DNA from: an uncultured Clostridia bacterium
GTDB taxonomy: Bacteria; Bacillota; Clostridia; HGM11514
Direction of reading: 5' to 3'
NCBI GenBank assembly: GCA_902478725.1
Contig: CABSMD010000123.1
Coordinates: 1 to 7,622 of the forward strand
DNA: 7,622 nt
In this document: positions 5,614-7,622 of the stretch, piece by piece
Numbering within the stretch: position 1 is the stretch's first letter
How the letters are laid out: every line of letters starts with the position of its first letter
Made by a program: the position numbers and the translations under genes
The notes under the pieces: model-generated
Databases searched by the model: none
Seen by the model: the letters and a program-made list of their open reading frames with translations, nothing else
Told to the model about the DNA's origin: nothing

Positions 5614-7330
5614 AATGATACGCCGGATTTTTAAGATTGCGGGTAGAAGCCGAAAGAAAATCATCGTTGGCATCACATTTAATATTCTCAAATCCTTTTT
5701 CAACGGTTTTATGATGTTCGGTGTTTTTTGGATTTTATTACATTTAGAAAATCTTACACCTACTATTATCCTACAAGCCTTTGGCGTTGTATTAGGAAGT
5801 GTTATCGGACGCTTTTTCTTTCAATGGATGTATGACCGTACCATGAGTGGAACGGGATATGATATTTTCCGTGATTATCGTCTGGAAATAGGAGAAAAAT
5901 TGAAACAGGCTCCTATGGGCTACTTTTCAGAGCAAAATTTAGGAACTATTCAGACAATACTTACTACGACGATTGCGGATTTGGAAGGTTACTCCATGCT
6001 CGCAATCGAGCAGATGACAAGCGGTGTTGCTATGGCAGCTCTCATGTCAATTATGATGTTCTTTTTCAACCCAATTATTGCTATTTTGAGTCTGATCGGA
6101 CTATTATTAGGTTTACTTGTTCTTCGTTGGGTCCGCAGTAGAGCCGCGCAATATGCTCCCATTTATCAAGAAGCACAGGAAAATCTGGTGAGCAAATCAA
6201 TGGAATATATCCGAGGGATTTCTGTTCTACGCTCTTTCTCCAAAGGTGAGGAAGGACAACGAGAAGTACGCAGCGCATTTCAAAAAAAGTGGGATGCAGA
6301 TTATGGGCAGGAAAAGGCTACGGCCGGGGTTCTCCGTTTTTATATTCTGGTCTATAAGCTCATGAGCTGTGTACTGATTGCCGCGGCGGGTTTGCTTTTC
6401 ATGGCTGGAAAAATAAGTTTGCCCTACTGTTTGACTTTCCTGTTCTGTGCGTTTACTGTGTACTCTGACTTAGAAACAATGGGAAACAGCGCCTTTTTGA
6501 GCAAGAAAATCAACACAGAACTGGATCGGTTAGAAGAAGTCACCAATATACCGCAAATGGACACCAGCACAGACAAATTAGAAACTTCCCACTACGATAT
6601 AACACTGGATCATATATCATTTGGCTATGACAAGCGGCAAGTCATCCATGACATCTCCTTGAACATTCCAGAACATACCACCTGTGCTATTGTTGGGCCA
6701 TCTGGAAGTGGAAAAACAACTTTGTGTAATTTAATTGCCCGGTTTTGGGATGTGCAGAATGGCGCTGTACGAATTGGCGGAAAGGATGTGAAAAACTATA
6801 CTGCGGATAGTATTTTGGAACATATCAGCATGGTCTTTCAGAATGTATATCTTTTCCACGATTCTATTGAAAACAACATCAAATTTGGAAAGCCTGATGC
6901 TACCCACGAGGAAGTAGAAGCTGCCGCAAAACGCGCTTGCTGCCATGATTTTATTTCAGCGTTGCCAGATGGGTACAATACAATCATCGGTGAGGGAGGC
7001 TCTACACTTTCCGGTGGAGAAAAGCAACGAATTTCTATTGCCAGAGCGATTCTTAAAGATGCACCTATTATTATTTTGGATGAAGCCACTTCCAGCGTTG
7101 ATCCGGAAAATGAGCAGGCACTTTTATCTGCGATTGCAGAACTGACGAAGGATAAAACCTTGATTTCGATTGCCCATCGTTTGAGTACAGTGGAAAACGC
7201 AGATCAAATTATTGTAATCGACCAAGGCAGAATTGTCCAACAAGGAACTCATCAATCTTTGATTTCACAAGAAGGAATTTATAGAAACTTCTTAAATCTA
7301 AAACTTGAATCTGCTGGATGGCAGCTTTAA
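5606..7330 (+). CDS. ABC half-transporter (membrane domain + NBD), YbtQ/IrtB-like, second of a pair
   Basis: A 574-residue partner of the preceding half-transporter with the same layout. Hydrophobic segments lie at about 17-45, 52-74, 134-156, 157-175, 243-266 and 271-285. NBD (about 330-560): Walker A GPSGSGKTT at 364-372, Q-loop Q412, signature LSGGEKQ at 468-474, Walker B IIILDEA at 488-494 with Glu493, D-loop SSVDPENE, switch His524. Both proteins keep the catalytic Glu and a full signature, so neither ATP site looks degenerate, unlike many heterodimeric Firmicute exporters. The ATG at 5606 lies within the end of the first gene (stop at 5611-5613), with AGGAGG at 5589-5594, 11 bases upstream, so the two are co-translated in a near 1:1 ratio. 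No clear terminator follows directly; the first strong hairpin is at 7491-7542. The substrate is inferred from context only. Confidence 0.88.
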   Translation: MLEMIRRIFKIAGRSRKKIIVGITFNILKSFFNGFMMFGVFWILLHLENLTPTIILQAFGVVLGSVIGRFFFQWMYDRTMSGTGYDIFRDYRLEIGEKLKQAPMGYFSEQNLGTIQTILTTTIADLEGYSMLAIEQMTSGVAMAALMSIMMFFFNPIIAILSLIGLLLGLLVLRWVRSRAAQYAPIYQEAQENLVSKSMEYIRGISVLRSFSKGEEGQREVRSAFQKKWDADYGQEKATAGVLRFYILVYKLMSCVLIAAAGLLFMAGKISLPYCLTFLFCAFTVYSDLETMGNSAFLSKKINTELDRLEEVTNIPQMDTSTDKLETSHYDITLDHISFGYDKRQVIHDISLNIPEHTTCAIVGPSGSGKTTLCNLIARFWDVQNGAVRIGGKDVKNYTADSILEHISMVFQNVYLFHDSIENNIKFGKPDATHEEVEAAAKRACCHDFISALPDGYNTIIGEGGSTLSGGEKQRISIARAILKDAPIIILDEATSSVDPENEQALLSAIAELTKDKTLISIAHRLSTVENADQIIVIDQGRIVQQGTHQSLISQEGIYRNFLNLKLESAGWQL

Positions 7331-7359
7331 TGTTTACCGAATTGTAAGTAATGAAAACG

Positions 7360-7365
7360 CCTCCT
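7360..7365 (-). promoter_or_regulatory. Orphan Shine-Dalgarno AGGAGG (minus strand)
   Basis: A consensus AGGAGG on the minus strand is followed by CGTTTTC and then ATT, with no ATG, GTG or TTG at usable distance before the end of the ABC gene. It stands two bases after the closing stem of the 7368-7480 structure. It looks like the leader of a gene that is no longer there. Confidence 0.4.
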
Positions 7366-7367
7366 GT

Positions 7368-7480
7368 CTACGCATTTAGGCCGCCGAAACGCCAGCCATA
7401 GCAGGGCTTCCCCGGCAAGGTCGGCGGGCAGGTGGGATAGATTATCCAATCCCCGCCAAAGAGAGCTTCTAAATGCGTAG
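7368..7480 (-). other. Structured 113-bp block closed by a 12-bp perfect inverted repeat (candidate RNA leader or DNA element)
   Basis: CTACGCATTTAG (7368-7379) and CTAAATGCGTAG (7469-7480) are perfectly complementary. Between them, GGCGGG at 7423-7428 pairs with CCCGCC at 7452-7457, and inside that GGATA (7435-7439) pairs with TATCC (7443-7447). A smaller AGCC/GGCT stem can form in 7390-7410. On the minus strand this would be a closed, branched RNA whose last base is two nucleotides before AGGAGG, the layout of a cis-regulatory leader. The block is GC-rich compared with the ABC gene before it. No protein-coding reading is convincing. It could equally be a DNA structure of the host element, such as part of a transfer origin or a small non-autonomous repeat. 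Confidence 0.45.
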
Positions 7481-7490
7481 AGGAAAATCC

Positions 7491-7542
7491 ATGAGAAAGC
7501 GCCGGACGCGGCCTGCTGGCCCTACGCCCGGCGTTTTCTCAT
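7491..7542. terminator. Bidirectional terminator-like hairpin
   Basis: Arms at 7491-7508 and 7525-7542 pair at 16 of 18 positions, with one G-T wobble and one mismatch; the 16-base loop itself contains GGCC and GGCC. The GC core is followed by TTTTCTC on the plus strand and CTTTCTC on the minus strand. It lies between the plus-strand ABC genes and a minus-strand gene ending at 7539, so it can stop transcription from both sides. It overlaps the stop codon of that gene. Confidence 0.6.
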
Positions 7543-7622
7543 AGGCTGTCCTTTAGGATGGCCCGGATCAGCTTGTTTTGCAAGCGGTGTTTCATGTACT
7601 CGTCCACCCGCACATGAGGCGT
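7539..7622 (-). CDS. C-terminal end of an unrecognised protein (runs off the right edge)
   Basis: The final 27 codons and TGA stop (7541-7539) of a minus-strand reading frame that enters from the right edge. The residues are hydrophilic and helix-like (DEYMKHRLQNKLIRAILKDS near the end), with many basic residues. I do not recognise the family. The frame is open to the edge and ends directly at a terminator-like hairpin, which supports a real gene end, but 27 codons is short and this could be chance. A conjugative-element or regulatory gene would fit the GC-rich flank, by inference only. Confidence 0.45.
   Translation of the reverse strand, partial: TPHVRVDEYMKHRLQNKLIRAILKDSL

Noticed and set aside
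7331..7529. Minus-strand open frame of about 60 codons through the structured block (includes LWRGLDNLSHLPADLAGEA)
   Set aside because: It begins after a TAG with no ATG or supported start, runs through strong inverted repeats and ends just before the ABC gene; the frame is probably chance in GC-rich DNA.
7491..7544. Plus-strand 17-codon frame starting at ATG 7491
   Set aside because: It coincides exactly with the hairpin, has no good ribosome-binding site and a composition typical of repeat translation.

Overview
The window reads as a metal- or siderophore-type transport island from a low-to-mid-GC Firmicute, most likely a gut Clostridia member. Strong AGGAGG-type Shine-Dalgarno sequences, overlapping genes and an ECF transporter with a Trep_Strep-type S component support this. 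No rRNA, tRNA, CRISPR array, IS element or recombinase is visible. The genus and the 'integrative element' context are inferences. They rest on the GC-rich edges (about 1-129 and 7360-7622) around a more AT-rich cargo.

Minus strand, in transcription order: a TetR/AcrR regulator (3717-3100) ends in an intrinsic terminator. It is followed by a tight operon of a Trep_Strep-family ECF S component (2963-2376), an EcfT/CbiQ transmembrane component (2376-1645), a double-NBD ECF ATPase (1632-130) and a DtxR-family metal-dependent regulator, of which only the first 46 codons lie in the window (140-<1). Plus strand, divergent from tetR: two overlapping half-transporters (3844-5613 and 5606-7330). Each has an ABC exporter-type membrane domain fused to an NBD, and they presumably form a heterodimer. 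They resemble the YbtP/YbtQ and IrtA/IrtB type used for siderophore uptake.

The control region between tetR and the ABC pair holds two abutting ATTAC-N3-GTAAT palindromes, which together form one larger palindrome (3741-3770). This is the likely TetR operator. A perfect TATAAT box lies on the tetR side, and the leader towards the ABC genes contains two hairpins. Upstream of the ECF operon is a GGTTAG-N6-CTAACC palindrome whose arms match those of the DtxR/IdeR box but whose spacing differs. My reading is that metal status (DtxR) and a ligand or stress signal (TetR) control a two-transporter uptake system. No siderophore biosynthesis gene is in the window, so it could serve scavenging, or the biosynthesis genes could lie beyond the left edge. 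I recall a similar gene set (DtxR regulator, ECF-like transporter, YbtPQ-like pair) in the equibactin locus of a Streptococcus equi ICE, but cannot verify it here.

The right end (7331-7622) has no complete gene. It holds, on the minus strand, the C-terminal 27 codons of an unrecognised protein, a strong bidirectional terminator-like hairpin, and a 113-bp GC-rich block closed by a perfect 12-bp inverted repeat. Two bases beyond that block is a minus-strand AGGAGG with no start codon after it. This looks like a structured RNA leader or DNA element of the host replicon whose downstream gene has been displaced by the transport cargo. It is the least explained part of the window.
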